NCBI GenBank assembly: GCA_945881775.1
Contig: CAMCVE010000003.1
Span: forward strand, 1-64,000
Origin: Bacteriovorax stolpii
Lineage (GTDB): Bacteria > Bdellovibrionota > UBA2428
Length of the DNA stretch: 64,000 bases
Direction: 5' to 3'
Made by a program: the position numbers and the translations under genes. Numbering within the stretch: the first letter of the stretch is position 1; the number at the start of each line of letters is the position of its first letter. A model generated the notes under the pieces. It saw only the letters and a list, made by a program, of their open reading frames with translations. It did not search any database and had not been told where the DNA came from. Below, piece after piece: positions 24,446 to 34,898 of the stretch.

Positions 24446-26788
24446 TTGGCTAGAATTCTATTGGAAAAATTCTTCAAAAGGTCCGATAAGCCGGCCATGG
24501 GTGGTTTCGCCTTATTTTTTAGCCTGACGAATACGCTATGGTGTCTGACATTCTTGATCATCGCTCTGTGGGGTGGCGCCTTTGTCTATTCTAGGCAACG
24601 CATGGGAGGCAAGAGTCCCTATGGGCGATCAAGTTTTTGGGTTCTTTTGTGCCTCCTTCCGATTCCCTACCTCATTGTCACTTCAGCCTCTGAGAGGTTT
24701 CACACAGAGCTTCGCAAAACTCTTGAATCCTTCGCACCGACCTACACCTATGCCATGCTTGCCCTAGGTCTTGAGCAGATCAATCTCCAAACTGACCCCA
24801 ATGATCCTGTTTATCTTCGTATCATTGAGGCTCAGAAGAATTGGGTGACGAAAAATCAGTTGATCGCCGACGTGTATGTTTTCGTTCGCGACGAAGAGGG
24901 AGTGGTCCGTCTCCTTGTCGATTCTGAAACCGATTATGACCGTGATGGTCAGTACCAGGGCGATCGTGAGTCACGAACCGAGATCGGAGAGGTCTATATC
25001 GCCGAGTTCGACGACGATATTACAGCGACTTTTGAGGGGCGCTATGGGTTTAATTTCGATTTGTCCAAAGATCGCTGGGGTACTTGGCTTTCCTTCAATT
25101 ACCCTGTTAAAGACTCTGCGGGCCAAGTCTCGTATGTTGTGGGCATCGACTTCCCCGCGGAATCGTATGTTTCGCAACTTAGCCAAGCGCATTTGCAATC
25201 TCTTCTTCTAGCTTCCCTTTTTTTTACCCTTGTGTGGGCCGGAGCATTCGCGCTCGGTGTCGCCCACTTTCAGATCGCCGCCAAATTGGAGCTTGAGGGT
25301 GAACTTAGAAAGTCACAAATCTTCTCTGAAAACGTGCAGAGAATCGCAAAAGTCGGTGGCTGGGAACTTGAAACTGCGACGGGAAAGACACGTTGGACCT
25401 CAGAGGTGTATCGTATATATGGAATCTCAGAGGATACCGCTACAGATAAAGATCGAGGCATTCATTACTACGCACCCCATGATCAAGCACGTATTCTCGC
25501 CTGCGTTGACGAATGCATCTCGGGAAAGCCCTTTGATGGCAGATTCGAGTTTCTCGATGCTCAAGGCAAAAATAAATGGGTTGAAGCCAGTGGTGAACCC
25601 GTTTTTTCAAATGATGGAAGCATCCACATGCTTCGTGGAACGTTCCAAGACGTAACTCAAAAGGTGATATCTGAAAAAGAGTCCTTGGATCTTAAAACAG
25701 AGCTCACGCAATTCTTTGATGTCGCGATAGACTTGCTTTGTATCGCCGATACCATGGGCAATTTTACACGCGTGAATCAAGCCTTTTCTCGAGTCCTAGG
25801 CTACTCGACCGCAGAGCTTCTCGAAGAACCTTTCCTAAAATTAGTGCATCCCGACGATATCGAGGCCACGCTCCATGAAGTAGAAAAATTGGCGAAAGGC
25901 ATTCCAACGATTCGCTTCGTCAATCGCTATCGCGCAAAAGATGGGTCCTATAAAGTTCTTTCTTGGGCCACGAGTCCCTCACCGACTTCAGGACTCTTGT
26001 ATGCCGCAGCCCGCGATATCACAGATGAAGTTGAGATGCAAAAAATGATCGAACTAGAGCGCGCTAAATCCATGCACAATTCAAAACTTGCATCGCTCGG
26101 TGAAATGTCGGCGGGTATCGCGCACGAGATTAACAATCCACTCGCATTGATCGTAGGAAACATCTCACTCTTGAAGAAGGTTAAAGATGATGAGTCTAAA
26201 TTTAATGCGAAACTCGAAACTATCTCTCGAGCTGCTGCACGAATCAACAAGATCGTAGGAGGACTCAGCCGCTTCGCACGAATCACAGAAGGGGTGGAGC
26301 GTAAGATTGAGCCGCTCAATGACGTCGTGAAGGAGGCGCTCATCATCATCGAAGCTAAGGCCAAACGTTATGCAACTCGAATTGATTGCGACATTCCGCC
26401 TGAGACTCAGTTGCTTTGCGACGCGGTCGAGATTGAACAAGTGATTGTGAACCTGATCAACAATTCGCTTGATGCCATTAAGCTTCTGGATGACCGCTGG
26501 GTCAAGATTGAAGCGTTCTACAGAGACGATTCAACGATTGTCCGAATTAGTGATTCAGGCCCTGGAATTTCTTCGGAGACAGAAGAAAAAATTTTCCAGC
26601 CATTTTTCACCACGAAGAGTGTCGGGGAGGGAACCGGACTTGGACTCTCTATCACCAAAGGAATTCTTGATTCACACAATGCGACAATTCGCTTAGACAA
26701 ATCATGTCCGAACACCTGTTTTGAAATTTGCTTTGAGCGTGTCGGCTCAGGTTTGACTGATGCATTGGGAGCTTCAAATGTCGTTTAG
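24446..26788 (+). CDS. Membrane histidine kinase with periplasmic sensor and PAS domains
   Basis: 780 residues from a TTG start; ATG at 24497 is an equally plausible start that places the first helix at the N-terminus. Two N-terminal helices, a periplasmic domain (about 85-245), a helix (about 250-272), two PAS regions (about 295-410 and 425-530), HisKA with His about 560 ([11 protein letters not shown]) and HATPase ([21 protein letters not shown]). It overlaps a receiver gene by 11 bp, which is its likely partner. Confidence 0.9.
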   Translation: MARILLEKFFKRSDKPAMGGFALFFSLTNTLWCLTFLIIALWGGAFVYSRQRMGGKSPYGRSSFWVLLCLLPIPYLIVTSASERFHTELRKTLESFAPTYTYAMLALGLEQINLQTDPNDPVYLRIIEAQKNWVTKNQLIADVYVFVRDEEGVVRLLVDSETDYDRDGQYQGDRESRTEIGEVYIAEFDDDITATFEGRYGFNFDLSKDRWGTWLSFNYPVKDSAGQVSYVVGIDFPAESYVSQLSQAHLQSLLLASLFFTLVWAGAFALGVAHFQIAAKLELEGELRKSQIFSENVQRIAKVGGWELETATGKTRWTSEVYRIYGISEDTATDKDRGIHYYAPHDQARILACVDECISGKPFDGRFEFLDAQGKNKWVEASGEPVFSNDGSIHMLRGTFQDVTQKVISEKESLDLKTELTQFFDVAIDLLCIADTMGNFTRVNQAFSRVLGYSTAELLEEPFLKLVHPDDIEATLHEVEKLAKGIPTIRFVNRYRAKDGSYKVLSWATSPSPTSGLLYAAARDITDEVEMQKMIELERAKSMHNSKLASLGEMSAGIAHEINNPLALIVGNISLLKKVKDDESKFNAKLETISRAAARINKIVGGLSRFARITEGVERKIEPLNDVVKEALIIIEAKAKRYATRIDCDIPPETQLLCDAVEIEQVIVNLINNSLDAIKLLDDRWVKIEAFYRDDSTIVRISDSGPGISSETEEKIFQPFFTTKSVGEGTGLGLSITKGILDSHNATIRLDKSCPNTCFEICFERVGSGLTDALGASNVV

Positions 26789-27122
26789 AATCTTCTATCT
26801 TGATGATGAACCAGAACTACTTGAATTGTTTCAAGACATGTTTTCGGGTGATGGAATCGATATCAGCGTTTTTAGCGAGGTCTCCACGGCGCTACAGGCG
26901 ATCGAGAAACAGCCGCCCGATTTGATATTTCTAGATTATCGTCTCGCAGGGATCACAGGAGACGAGATTGCTCTCCAGCTTGATCCAGGACTCCCGAAGG
27001 CACTCATCACTGGAGATCAGCAGGTGAAGACCAAAGCTTCGTTTGTAGCCTATTTTTCGAAGCCTTATCGGGTAGGGGAGATTGAGGCATTCATTAAAGA
27101 ATGTATTCAATCGACCACTTGA
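26778..27122 (+). CDS. Single-domain response regulator
   Basis: A 114-residue receiver ([13 protein letters not shown]; phospho-Asp in [10 protein letters not shown]; Lys in FSKPYRVGE). The ATG at 26778 is chosen because GGGAG sits 7 bp upstream; an ATG six codons earlier is possible. No output domain, so it works as a phosphate relay or by protein contact. Coupled to the kinase before it. Its end overlaps the end of the convergent receiver gene. Confidence 0.9.
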   Translation: MSFRIFYLDDEPELLELFQDMFSGDGIDISVFSEVSTALQAIEKQPPDLIFLDYRLAGITGDEIALQLDPGLPKALITGDQQVKTKASFVAYFSKPYRVGEIEAFIKECIQSTT

Positions 27123-27481
27123 ATACGGATCAATCGCGCTAGCTCACTAAAACTGTAGGGTTTGTAAAAAGTGGCGTCGAAGCCAGGGATGCCTGAACCT
27201 TCGTAATCTTGCAGTCCCGGTGTTGTCAGCGCAACCCAAGTTAACGAGCGTTCCCCAAAATGTTTTCCTGCGTTTTCGCGCAGAGCAATGCCACCCATAA
27301 CAGGCATGTTGATATCGCTCACAACGAGTTGAATAGATGGATTGAGCTCCAGTAACTTGAGAGCAACTTCTCCGTCGAGAGCCGTGATACAGGCGATCCC
27401 CTGAATTTCGAGGGTTTCCTGAATTAGGTCTAAAATTTCTAGCTCGTCATCTACAACCAGGACTCTGGGTAAACTAATCAT
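27107..27481 (-). CDS. Single-domain response regulator at the end of the chemosensory operon
   Basis: A 124-residue CheY-like receiver (VLVVDDELEILDLI; phospho-Asp in LVVSDINMPVMGG; Lys in FYKPYSFSEL). It overlaps the preceding CheR-REC-CheB gene by 8 bp. It is the only stand-alone receiver inside the operon and therefore the best candidate output for its CheA. Confidence 0.88.
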   Translation of the reverse strand: MISLPRVLVVDDELEILDLIQETLEIQGIACITALDGEVALKLLELNPSIQLVVSDINMPVMGGIALRENAGKHFGERSLTWVALTTPGLQDYEGSGIPGFDATFYKPYSFSELARLIRIQVVD

Positions 27482-29321
27482 TGATGAGACCCTCCAGTCG
27501 TTTACGCAAGACAGACAAGTCTCCTACCTCATGAGCAGCTCCCAAGCGAATGACCTCTTTTGGCATTCCAAAAACGGCACAGGATTCGCGAGATTGCACA
27601 AAGTTGACTGTCACCGTGTTCTCAAGAAGCGCCTTCATCCCAGCCGCTCCGTCGCTACCCATACCTGTGAGCACAATGGCCGCAGCTCGTACTTTTGCGC
27701 TGGCTGCAGATTTGAAAAGTTGGTCGACGCTGGGACGATGCCCATTTTGAGGTTCATCGGAGATAGGTCGTATTTCGAGATGCCCCGATTCGTTGCGTCG
27801 AATCTCGATGTGATAATCGCCTTGAGAGAGGTAGATGTGTCCATCTCGAAGAGCTTCCGTAGGTTTTCCGAGTAACAAACCCGTTTTCTCAGAGGTTTTT
27901 TCGGCAAACGACTTCAGAAAGCTGGCGGAGGTGTGTTGAACGATCACGATAGGGGGCGGCATCTTTTTGAAAGGCTTTAAAAGTTCCCAGATAGCCATTG
28001 GACCCCCGGTGCTAGCTCCAATCAGAATGACTTCGGGACGCCCTAGCTGTCGGAGCGCATCTGTCGAACCAAGACATGCCGGGAAACGTTCCATCGATGA
28101 TGGGTCAAGTTGAAATTCTTTGCCGGTCAATCCTAAAGCAAGTTGCCCCAGACGTTCAAGATTCTGCGAAAGAGTCTCTTTGACGAAATGATCGCTCGCT
28201 CCGTATTCCATGAGACCATACATATCGCGAGCCTCTTCGGGTGTCGATCCAGAGATGATCACGACCGGAGTCAGTGCAGCACCTTGACGAAATCGTTTGA
28301 GCCATGAAGCGCCATTCTCACCTGGCAGGTCGAGATCAAGTGTCACTAAGTTGACCGTCTTTTCAAGGAGGATTCGACTGGCCTCTTCCGCGGTCGCGGC
28401 TTCAAGAACTTCAAAACCAGACTTGACGAGAGCGGATCGGATCAGAGTCCGCACCGGCGCAACATCTTCAATCACGAGCGCGCACGATTTTTCTGAGAGT
28501 CGAGTCTCGGTCAACTTGTAGATGGAAGGAGCAATGCAACGCAAATGTGGAATGCGCTGAATGGAAGATTCTCTTTGTCCAAGAACCAACAAACCCTCTG
28601 GCCGCAATCTGCGAGATAGGGACCCAATAACCTGAGTGACACGTCGAGGATGGAAGTAGATCAAAACGTTACGGCAAAAAATGACATCCATGGAGATCGA
28701 TGTGTCCTCCACGGACCAATCCAACAAATTTGCCTCGAAGAAACTACAACGCTTTAGAATTTCTGGATCAACAGTCATCCAGACTTCGCCCGCATTGTCT
28801 TTGGTAAGACATAGCTCATGATAGGCCTGAGGAATCTCTTTCAATTGAGCTCCTGGATAGACTGCACTTCGAGCTGTGGCCAAACTCAGGGCATCAATAT
28901 CGATCCCACGAATACGGTATTCAAACTTTGGAAACTCACGGCGGAGCGACTCAAGCACAAGACCCAGGGAATACACTTCTTGACCGCTTGAACACGCCAC
29001 CGAGGTAATATCAGCACTAAGAAGTCCTTTTGAAATCCGAGAGTTCAACCAAGATTTTAGTGTCATAAAATGTTCGGGTTCACGAAACCAAGAGGTCGTG
29101 TGAATCGTGATTGCCGATACAAATTTTTGGTAGAGTCCTTCTTTTGAGTTGAGTTCTTCAAGAAAAATAGAAAAATCTTGAAGTCCTTCACTTGCCATTA
29201 GGTCGATAACATTTCGGGCTAGAAAATCTTTTCGATCGAGTCCCGATTGATGTGTTCCAGTGATATCCTCGATCAGGGCATAGAGAACTTGCGTTTCGTG
29301 ATCCGAGAATCTCGTTGTCAT
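27474..29321 (-). CDS. CheR-REC-CheB fusion, copy 1
   Basis: A 615-residue three-domain protein. CheR methyltransferase (about 1-275; VACSSGQEVYSLGL SAM motif, FCRNVLIYF). A receiver (about 280-400; phospho-Asp in VTLDLDLPGENG). CheB methylesterase (about 425-612; Ser in GASTGGP, His in VQHTSASF, Asp in GMGSDGAAGM). It combines both receptor-adaptation enzymes with a phosphorylation switch. The SAM motif has Val and Gln where the paralogue has the usual WSA and Glu. Start overlaps the Hpt stop (ATGA). Confidence 0.92.
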   Translation of the reverse strand: MTTRFSDHETQVLYALIEDITGTHQSGLDRKDFLARNVIDLMASEGLQDFSIFLEELNSKEGLYQKFVSAITIHTTSWFREPEHFMTLKSWLNSRISKGLLSADITSVACSSGQEVYSLGLVLESLRREFPKFEYRIRGIDIDALSLATARSAVYPGAQLKEIPQAYHELCLTKDNAGEVWMTVDPEILKRCSFFEANLLDWSVEDTSISMDVIFCRNVLIYFHPRRVTQVIGSLSRRLRPEGLLVLGQRESSIQRIPHLRCIAPSIYKLTETRLSEKSCALVIEDVAPVRTLIRSALVKSGFEVLEAATAEEASRILLEKTVNLVTLDLDLPGENGASWLKRFRQGAALTPVVIISGSTPEEARDMYGLMEYGASDHFVKETLSQNLERLGQLALGLTGKEFQLDPSSMERFPACLGSTDALRQLGRPEVILIGASTGGPMAIWELLKPFKKMPPPIVIVQHTSASFLKSFAEKTSEKTGLLLGKPTEALRDGHIYLSQGDYHIEIRRNESGHLEIRPISDEPQNGHRPSVDQLFKSAASAKVRAAAIVLTGMGSDGAAGMKALLENTVTVNFVQSRESCAVFGMPKEVIRLGAAHEVGDLSVLRKRLEGLIND

Positions 29322-29662
29322 GGCGTCTCCTTCGACAACAGGTCACTGAGTTTTGAGATGTAATTCTCTATTTCAGGAAGAACTTTCTGAAGACTGGGAA
29401 GGGCCATGTCACACTCACCTTGTCGAAAGTGTTTCTCGATGGAGCTGAGCTTGGTTGCAAATTCATTCGAAGGAAACACACCGAGAGCGCCCTTGAGAGC
29501 ATGCAAAGATCTTGCCTTTTCAAGGTTGTCTTGCAAGGCAAGTGACTTCAAGAGCCGCCTATGTAAAGAAGGCCACGATTGACAAAGCACCTGAGCGACT
29601 TCTCGCGCCAAGGCTGAATCGTCACCCAGATCAGAACTGAGCTGTTTCCAGTCAAATCCCAT
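29318..29662 (-). CDS. Stand-alone Hpt phosphotransfer protein
   Basis: A 114-residue four-helix protein with the phosphotransfer His in ARSLHALKGALGVF (about 54). It starts within the stop of the hybrid kinase (TAATG) and overlaps the next gene, so it is translated in tight coupling. It probably relays phosphate from the hybrid kinase receiver to a receiver in this operon. Confidence 0.85.
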   Translation of the reverse strand: MGFDWKQLSSDLGDDSALAREVAQVLCQSWPSLHRRLLKSLALQDNLEKARSLHALKGALGVFPSNEFATKLSSIEKHFRQGECDMALPSLQKVLPEIENYISKLSDLLSKETP

Positions 29663-30915
29663 TATGCTGCGCTCTTTAGGGGAATTCTAGCGAGCGCATT
29701 TCGCAGTTGATCGATTGTAAATGGCTTAGGAAGATACATATCCATACCAGAATAGATGCACCGCGCACTATCGTCAGTGCCAACACCGGCCGTCACGGCA
29801 ACAATGAAACTACGCGACGAAGGCGTTTTTAGGTTTCGAATCTCGCGTGTCGCTGACAGACCGTCCATTACGGGCATTTCGCAGTCCATAAAGATCGCAT
29901 CAAACGAGTCAAGCCCGGCGTGTTCTACGGCTTGAAGCCCATTCTCACAAGCCACAATCTCACAACCAAGTTTCTCAAGAAATCGACTGAGTACCAGGCG
30001 ATTTGTGGAGTTATCGTCGACGACTAGACAGCGTAGCTTAGTTTGTGCCTTGCCTGGATAAGAAGAGGGAGGGACCGTTGTTACCGACGGAGCCACCGCC
30101 TCAGCCGGCAACAGCGGTACTTCAACTTCGAAGACGCTTCCCACACCGACTTCTGAGGCGACGAATATTCTTCCTCCCATAAGAGCCACGAGCTCATTAA
30201 CGATGAAGAGTCCTAGACCGGTTCCGCCGTACTTTCTCGTTGATGAAAGATCAGCCTGACTGAATCGCTTGAAGAGCCGACCGCGAGTTGCAACGCTCAT
30301 CCCAATGCCCGTGTCTTGAACGCGCAGTACCAAGTTTCCTGGCAGCTTGGCCGGTGACCGGACATAGACCTGGATACGCCCTTGATCTGTGAATTTTATA
30401 GCATTTGCGACGAGGTTGTTGAGCACTTGCGTGAGCTTACCTAAATCGGCGCGTACCTTAAGACGAGAGTCGCCCTCATAGTTAACATCAATCTGGAGTC
30501 TCTTTTTGCGCGCGAGGATTCGCTGAGGAAAGAGAACCGACTCGATCCAATTTCTGAGCACGAGATCCTCAAGAATCAAGGTCATCTTCCCAGCATCAAG
30601 TTTTGAAATATCGAGAACGTCATTCACAAGTTCCAAGAGCTGTTGAGCACTCGCCGAAAGAAGTCCCCTAAGCCTTTGGTCCTCCGGTTGACTCAGCCCA
30701 GGCTGTGAGAGAAGTGTCGAAATCCCGATGATTCCATTGAGTGGAGTCCGAATTTCATGACTGACGCGGGCCATAAAATGCGTCTTGTCATCATCATGGC
30801 TTCGGAGTGATTCGATTACAGCCTTGCTTTGCTCAAGAGTTCTACGAGTTCTGAAGTGCACAAGGGCAAGCACTCCCATAATCGCAAGCATCGCAAAAAT
30901 TAAAAGGACAATCAC
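29662..30915 (-). CDS. Hybrid histidine kinase with one membrane helix
   Basis: 417 residues from a GTG that overlaps the upstream stop (GTGA), preferred over an upstream ATG lying inside the neighbouring gene. One N-terminal helix (about 2-21), HisKA (ARVSHEIRTPLNGI), HATPase (NNLVANAIKFT; YGGTGLGLFIV) and receiver (CLVVDDNSTN; phospho-Asp in AIFMDCEMPVMDG). No sensor domain, so it may read signals through partner proteins. It ends in Ser-Ala-Ala. Confidence 0.9.
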   Translation of the reverse strand: MIVLLIFAMLAIMGVLALVHFRTRRTLEQSKAVIESLRSHDDDKTHFMARVSHEIRTPLNGIIGISTLLSQPGLSQPEDQRLRGLLSASAQQLLELVNDVLDISKLDAGKMTLILEDLVLRNWIESVLFPQRILARKKRLQIDVNYEGDSRLKVRADLGKLTQVLNNLVANAIKFTDQGRIQVYVRSPAKLPGNLVLRVQDTGIGMSVATRGRLFKRFSQADLSSTRKYGGTGLGLFIVNELVALMGGRIFVASEVGVGSVFEVEVPLLPAEAVAPSVTTVPPSSYPGKAQTKLRCLVVDDNSTNRLVLSRFLEKLGCEIVACENGLQAVEHAGLDSFDAIFMDCEMPVMDGLSATREIRNLKTPSSRSFIVAVTAGVGTDDSARCIYSGMDMYLPKPFTIDQLRNALARIPLKSAA

Positions 30916-32756
30916 GATGCGATTCTCTCTTCGATTTTGGCTCGCAATAAAGGAATATCTCCAACTGCACAAACCGCACCTGTTTCAATGGCGGCTTTGG
31001 GCATTCCGAAAACCACACTCGATGTTGCGTCCTGAGCTAGGGTGTATGAGTTACCTCCGTCAAAAAGCGTCTTTATCCCGAGTGCGCCGTCTTTACCCAT
31101 TCCAGTTAGAAGCAGGGCAACGGTGTCGACTCCGAGACGGGCCGCCGAGTTGAAGAGAACGTCGACGCTAGGACGATGCCCGTGAACCTTGTCTTGAGAC
31201 TGCGTTTCGATCAGGATGGAACTTGAGCCTTTGCTTCTCAGCGAGAGATGGTAGTCGCCAAGAGCCATATAGAGATGGCCGGATTCGAGAATGCCTCCCG
31301 CACTTGGATCGCCTAGTATGAGGCCCGACTTCTCAGCGAGACGTTTAGCAAATGGGAGAGCAAACTCGGGTCCTATATGTTGAACAATGACAAGGGGCGG
31401 GGCATGGCTAGGAAAATATGACAAGAGCTGAACAAGCGCTTCTGGTCCACCGGTACTCGCCCCGATAAGAATGACCTCTGGCTTAAAGTCCTTACGCGAC
31501 TTAAAAGTCGCTAACAGAACTCCATTCCTCGAATCATTCTTATTTTGAGTCAACGAGTTCGCAAGATCACGAACGATTTGAGGATCTTTCATGAGCAGCG
31601 ACTTTACGATGTAGTCTTGAGCTCCTCCCTCGAGAGCCCCGAAAACCTTTTCAGCATCTTGTGAACTTGACTCGCTCACGATGACGATTGGGGTTTTGTT
31701 ATCGTTCTTACGGAAACGATGTAGCCATGACACGCCATGCTCGCCGGGCAGGTTCAGATCGAGAGTGATAAGATCGAAGACTTCGTTCTTCGTCCTTCGA
31801 TCAGCTTCTTCAGCGCTTTCGGCCTCTGTTACATCGAATTTTTCGGAGAGAATAGACTTTAAAACTTTTCGTAAAGTTTGTGAATCATCAATAACAAGAA
31901 CACGTGATCGACGGGTGCTCGATCCCGGCACAGTAGCTTTTGAATCCGCGATGCGTACCAGACTCGATCCATCTAAGCGCCGATAACCTTGAAGTTGGGG
32001 CAGGGTGTCGCTATGTCCAAGGACGAGAGTGCCCCGAGGCCTGAGATGGACAGAGAGTCTCTTTAAGATCTTTTCCTGAGTGTTCAAATCAAAGTAGATG
32101 AGGACATTGCGACAGAATATCGCATCAAAAAAATCAGGGCCAACGGAGCGTTCTTCCTTTAGAATGTCATGCTCAAAATATCGTACGAAGGCACGAAGTT
32201 CTGGGGCAACGGCGACTAGCCCTTCCGTTTCCTGTGATCCAAGCAAGAAATATTTCTGATTCTCGTCGGAAAGTGTATCGATTGACTTCTTGGAGTAAAC
32301 TCCATTACGCGCCGTGCGCACGCAGTTGGGATCAATATCCGAAGCCCACACCTCAAACTGAAAAGTAGGATTTTTCTCTTTTACCTGCATTAAACAAATA
32401 GCGATCGAGTAGGGCTCTTCGCCTGTCGAGCAAGCTGCAGACCAGATACGAAACACGTTGTTAGGAGAAGTCTCATGGAACTTTGTGGCGAGATCAAACA
32501 AGAGACGAAAGTGCGGCTCTTCACGAAACCACGACGTCGTGTGGATTGTCAGGGCAGAAACCAACATCTCGTATTCAGACTCTTCACTTGAAACAAGCTG
32601 GAGATAGTCCTGCAATGATGACAATCCTTGTTCGCGAATTCTCTTATCCACATTGCGAACTAAGAAATCAAAGCCCACTGACTGCAGATTGTTGGCTCCC
32701 GATATTTCGACAGCCAACCGAGTTACAATTCTGCGGTCTTCTTCGGTCCATTCCAT
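30912..32756 (-). CDS. CheR-REC-CheB fusion, copy 2
   Basis: A 614-residue paralogue of the protein at 27474-29321 with the same order: CheR (about 1-270; WSAACSTGEEPYSIAI, FCRNVLIYFD), receiver (about 290-405; LITLDLNLPGEHG) and CheB (about 425-612; GASTGGPEAL, VQHIGPEF, GMGKDGALG). All catalytic motifs are present. It follows the methyl-accepting protein by 3 bp, making that receptor the likely substrate. Confidence 0.93.
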   Translation of the reverse strand: MEWTEEDRRIVTRLAVEISGANNLQSVGFDFLVRNVDKRIREQGLSSLQDYLQLVSSEESEYEMLVSALTIHTTSWFREEPHFRLLFDLATKFHETSPNNVFRIWSAACSTGEEPYSIAICLMQVKEKNPTFQFEVWASDIDPNCVRTARNGVYSKKSIDTLSDENQKYFLLGSQETEGLVAVAPELRAFVRYFEHDILKEERSVGPDFFDAIFCRNVLIYFDLNTQEKILKRLSVHLRPRGTLVLGHSDTLPQLQGYRRLDGSSLVRIADSKATVPGSSTRRSRVLVIDDSQTLRKVLKSILSEKFDVTEAESAEEADRRTKNEVFDLITLDLNLPGEHGVSWLHRFRKNDNKTPIVIVSESSSQDAEKVFGALEGGAQDYIVKSLLMKDPQIVRDLANSLTQNKNDSRNGVLLATFKSRKDFKPEVILIGASTGGPEALVQLLSYFPSHAPPLVIVQHIGPEFALPFAKRLAEKSGLILGDPSAGGILESGHLYMALGDYHLSLRSKGSSSILIETQSQDKVHGHRPSVDVLFNSAARLGVDTVALLLTGMGKDGALGIKTLFDGGNSYTLAQDATSSVVFGMPKAAIETGAVCAVGDIPLLRAKIEERIAS

Positions 32757-32759
32757 GCT

Positions 32760-34436
32760 TTAAGCAGCTCGTTTAAAGCTCGAATCGTTTGCGCTCGGAA
32801 CCTTTTTTGAGGCACGCGATTTTTGAACGATGTGAGTCGCAAGATCGTCGAGATTGTCGGATCGTTTACTCAAAGTTTTGCTAGGATTCACAAATTGAAG
32901 TTTGGATGATGTCGATGTACCGGCCGACGACTGAGGCGCCTGCTCTCCGATCAAACTCATCAATTTACCCAAAACTTCGTTGAGCGATGACGTCGTGAGT
33001 GACATGCGTCCCGCGCTCGTAAGCGTGTCGGTAGAAGCTCGAGCGTTAGACTGGGATGTCACATCCATCTCCTTCATTGCAGTATTGGTCTGCTGGACTC
33101 CAATTTCTTGTTGCTGAGTCGCCTCTCCGATCGCTTTGACCTGAGTATTGATTTGCAACACGCCTTCGCTGATCTCGTCGAAAGCTCGGATAGCCATCTG
33201 CCCGACCTTATTTCCGTCTTGAACACGCGCTTGAATCATATCAAGTGTTTCTTTGACTTTGTTTTGACTCGACTCGAGAAGCATCCCGATTTCTTTAGAA
33301 GCCTGCCCGCTCATCTCGGCCAGACTTCCTACTTCTTCAGCTACCACTGCAAAACCACGTCCGTGTTGGCCCGCACGAGCGGCCTCGATGGAGGCGTTGA
33401 AAGAAAGCAGCTGGGTCTTAAAAACAATGTCGTTGATCACAGCTGTCTTATTGTGAATCTCTTCTATAACGCGCTGAAGCTCCTGAAGTTGAGAATTTGA
33501 TTTTTGAATCGCAGCCAGCGAATGTGCGAGCTTCTCCATGGTTTGTTTACCACTCTCAGCGTGGGTACGGGTGTTGTCCGATGTCTCCCTTGACAAGACA
33601 ACGTTCTGTGATGTCTGAGCAATCATGCTTCCCATTTCGGTAAGTGCGGAAACAGATTCTTGAATTGCGGCAGCCTGTTCGATGGAGGCCTCTTTAACCT
33701 GAGAAGCGTGATTCTCGACGCCTTCAGAGAGTTGTTGCATCTGGCTGGCAACAGCCCAGGCTTCTTGGGCTGCGTGCGAGAAGACTTTGCGGGTGTTCCA
33801 GTAGACGGACGCCGCAACCACCGATCCAATCAAAAGACTCATGAGTGCAAAAATAAAAATGGTCTGCACAATTGATGCGCCGGCATCGTCGGAGTCTTGT
33901 CCTTCTTTTACTAGCATATCGCCAAGTTCCGCGAGACTCGCTTCAAGGCGATCAAAGTCTTCGTCGAAGCGAACTTTCAGAGACTTAGCACGCGCAGCAT
34001 CTGATTTTGCCGTAGCTTCAACTATTGACTGAGCTCCGTTTCCATAGCTTTTAACAGTTTCTTTGATCGATTCGATATGGGCGCGAGTTTTCTCAGAAAT
34101 TGGAAGCTTTTCGAGCTTTTCGAGATCATCCCTAAACGCAGTCGCCATTTCAGTGGTCTCTCCAAGGAGAGGTGCAAAAGCTTTTTGGTCGCCGATTTGT
34201 TGGTAATAGAGGGCTTGATAAACTTTTGCAGAGAGACCGTCATGAAACATGTCGGCCTCCATGCTGATTTGAGTGGCCGGGAGGTGAAAGTCTGAAAGCT
34301 GGTCAACGTGATGCAGGAGTCCTTTCGCTTGATACGTCGCCACGAAGGAACTAACGAGTTGCAAAAGGAGCAAGACTCCAGCCAAAGTGAAAATACGGAA
34401 TTTAAGATTGGTTTTCGATATTTTATTGATAAACAT
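32760..34436 (-). CDS. Methyl-accepting chemotaxis protein
   Basis: A 558-residue receptor: helix 1 (about 14-35), periplasmic four-helix-bundle-like domain (about 36-190), helix 2 (about 191-213), then a signalling coiled coil with hairpin tip FNASIEAARAGQHGRGFAVV. A canonical HAMP is not clear. The C-terminus is a Ser/Lys-rich tail ending FKRAA, with no NWETF-like CheR tether. Operon context links it to CheA, CheW and the fused CheR/CheB proteins. Confidence 0.92.
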   Translation of the reverse strand: MFINKISKTNLKFRIFTLAGVLLLLQLVSSFVATYQAKGLLHHVDQLSDFHLPATQISMEADMFHDGLSAKVYQALYYQQIGDQKAFAPLLGETTEMATAFRDDLEKLEKLPISEKTRAHIESIKETVKSYGNGAQSIVEATAKSDAARAKSLKVRFDEDFDRLEASLAELGDMLVKEGQDSDDAGASIVQTIFIFALMSLLIGSVVAASVYWNTRKVFSHAAQEAWAVASQMQQLSEGVENHASQVKEASIEQAAAIQESVSALTEMGSMIAQTSQNVVLSRETSDNTRTHAESGKQTMEKLAHSLAAIQKSNSQLQELQRVIEEIHNKTAVINDIVFKTQLLSFNASIEAARAGQHGRGFAVVAEEVGSLAEMSGQASKEIGMLLESSQNKVKETLDMIQARVQDGNKVGQMAIRAFDEISEGVLQINTQVKAIGEATQQQEIGVQQTNTAMKEMDVTSQSNARASTDTLTSAGRMSLTTSSLNEVLGKLMSLIGEQAPQSSAGTSTSSKLQFVNPSKTLSKRSDNLDDLATHIVQKSRASKKVPSANDSSFKRAA

Positions 34437-34448
34437 TTTGATGTCTCC

Positions 34449-34898
34449 CTAAGCAGCTTTCATTTGATCTTCGAGAAGAGATTGGTGAAGATCGACCACC
34501 GTAACAAGCGCATTATCCAATCGAGCCACCCCGCTCAGGTAACGCGAGTCAATTTTTGAGATCAATGTGGTGTCTCGATCGATGTTTTCTGGCTTTATCT
34601 GTCGGACACTTTCGACGATGTCGACAACGGCTGCAATGGCACCCTGTTCAGTGTCACACAAGAGCATTGCAGTTCGCCTTTCGACTCCTGAGGGAGCGCT
34701 AAACTTGGTTCGAAGATCGACAACTCCAACTATACTTCCTCGGACATTTATAACTCCGGGGAAGTAAGAAACCATATTGGGCATGTGTTTTGGCTTTTGG
34801 TACTCAAGAACTTCTCGAACAGAGAGAAGAGGACATGCAAACTGCTCTTCTCCAATTCTAAATATGAGATAACGATGTTCGCTGTCTTCTGTGGTCAT
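34449..34898 (-). CDS. cheW: CheW adaptor
   Basis: A 149-residue single-domain CheW. YLIFRIGEEQFACPLLSVRE opens the fold, and the typical MPNMVSYFPGVINVRGSIVG and VVDLRTKF segments follow. It links receptor tips to CheA. It overlaps the cheA stop by 4 bp. It ends in Lys-Ala-Ala. Confidence 0.93.
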   Translation of the reverse strand: MTTEDSEHRYLIFRIGEEQFACPLLSVREVLEYQKPKHMPNMVSYFPGVINVRGSIVGVVDLRTKFSAPSGVERRTAMLLCDTEQGAIAAVVDIVESVRQIKPENIDRDTTLISKIDSRYLSGVARLDNALVTVVDLHQSLLEDQMKAA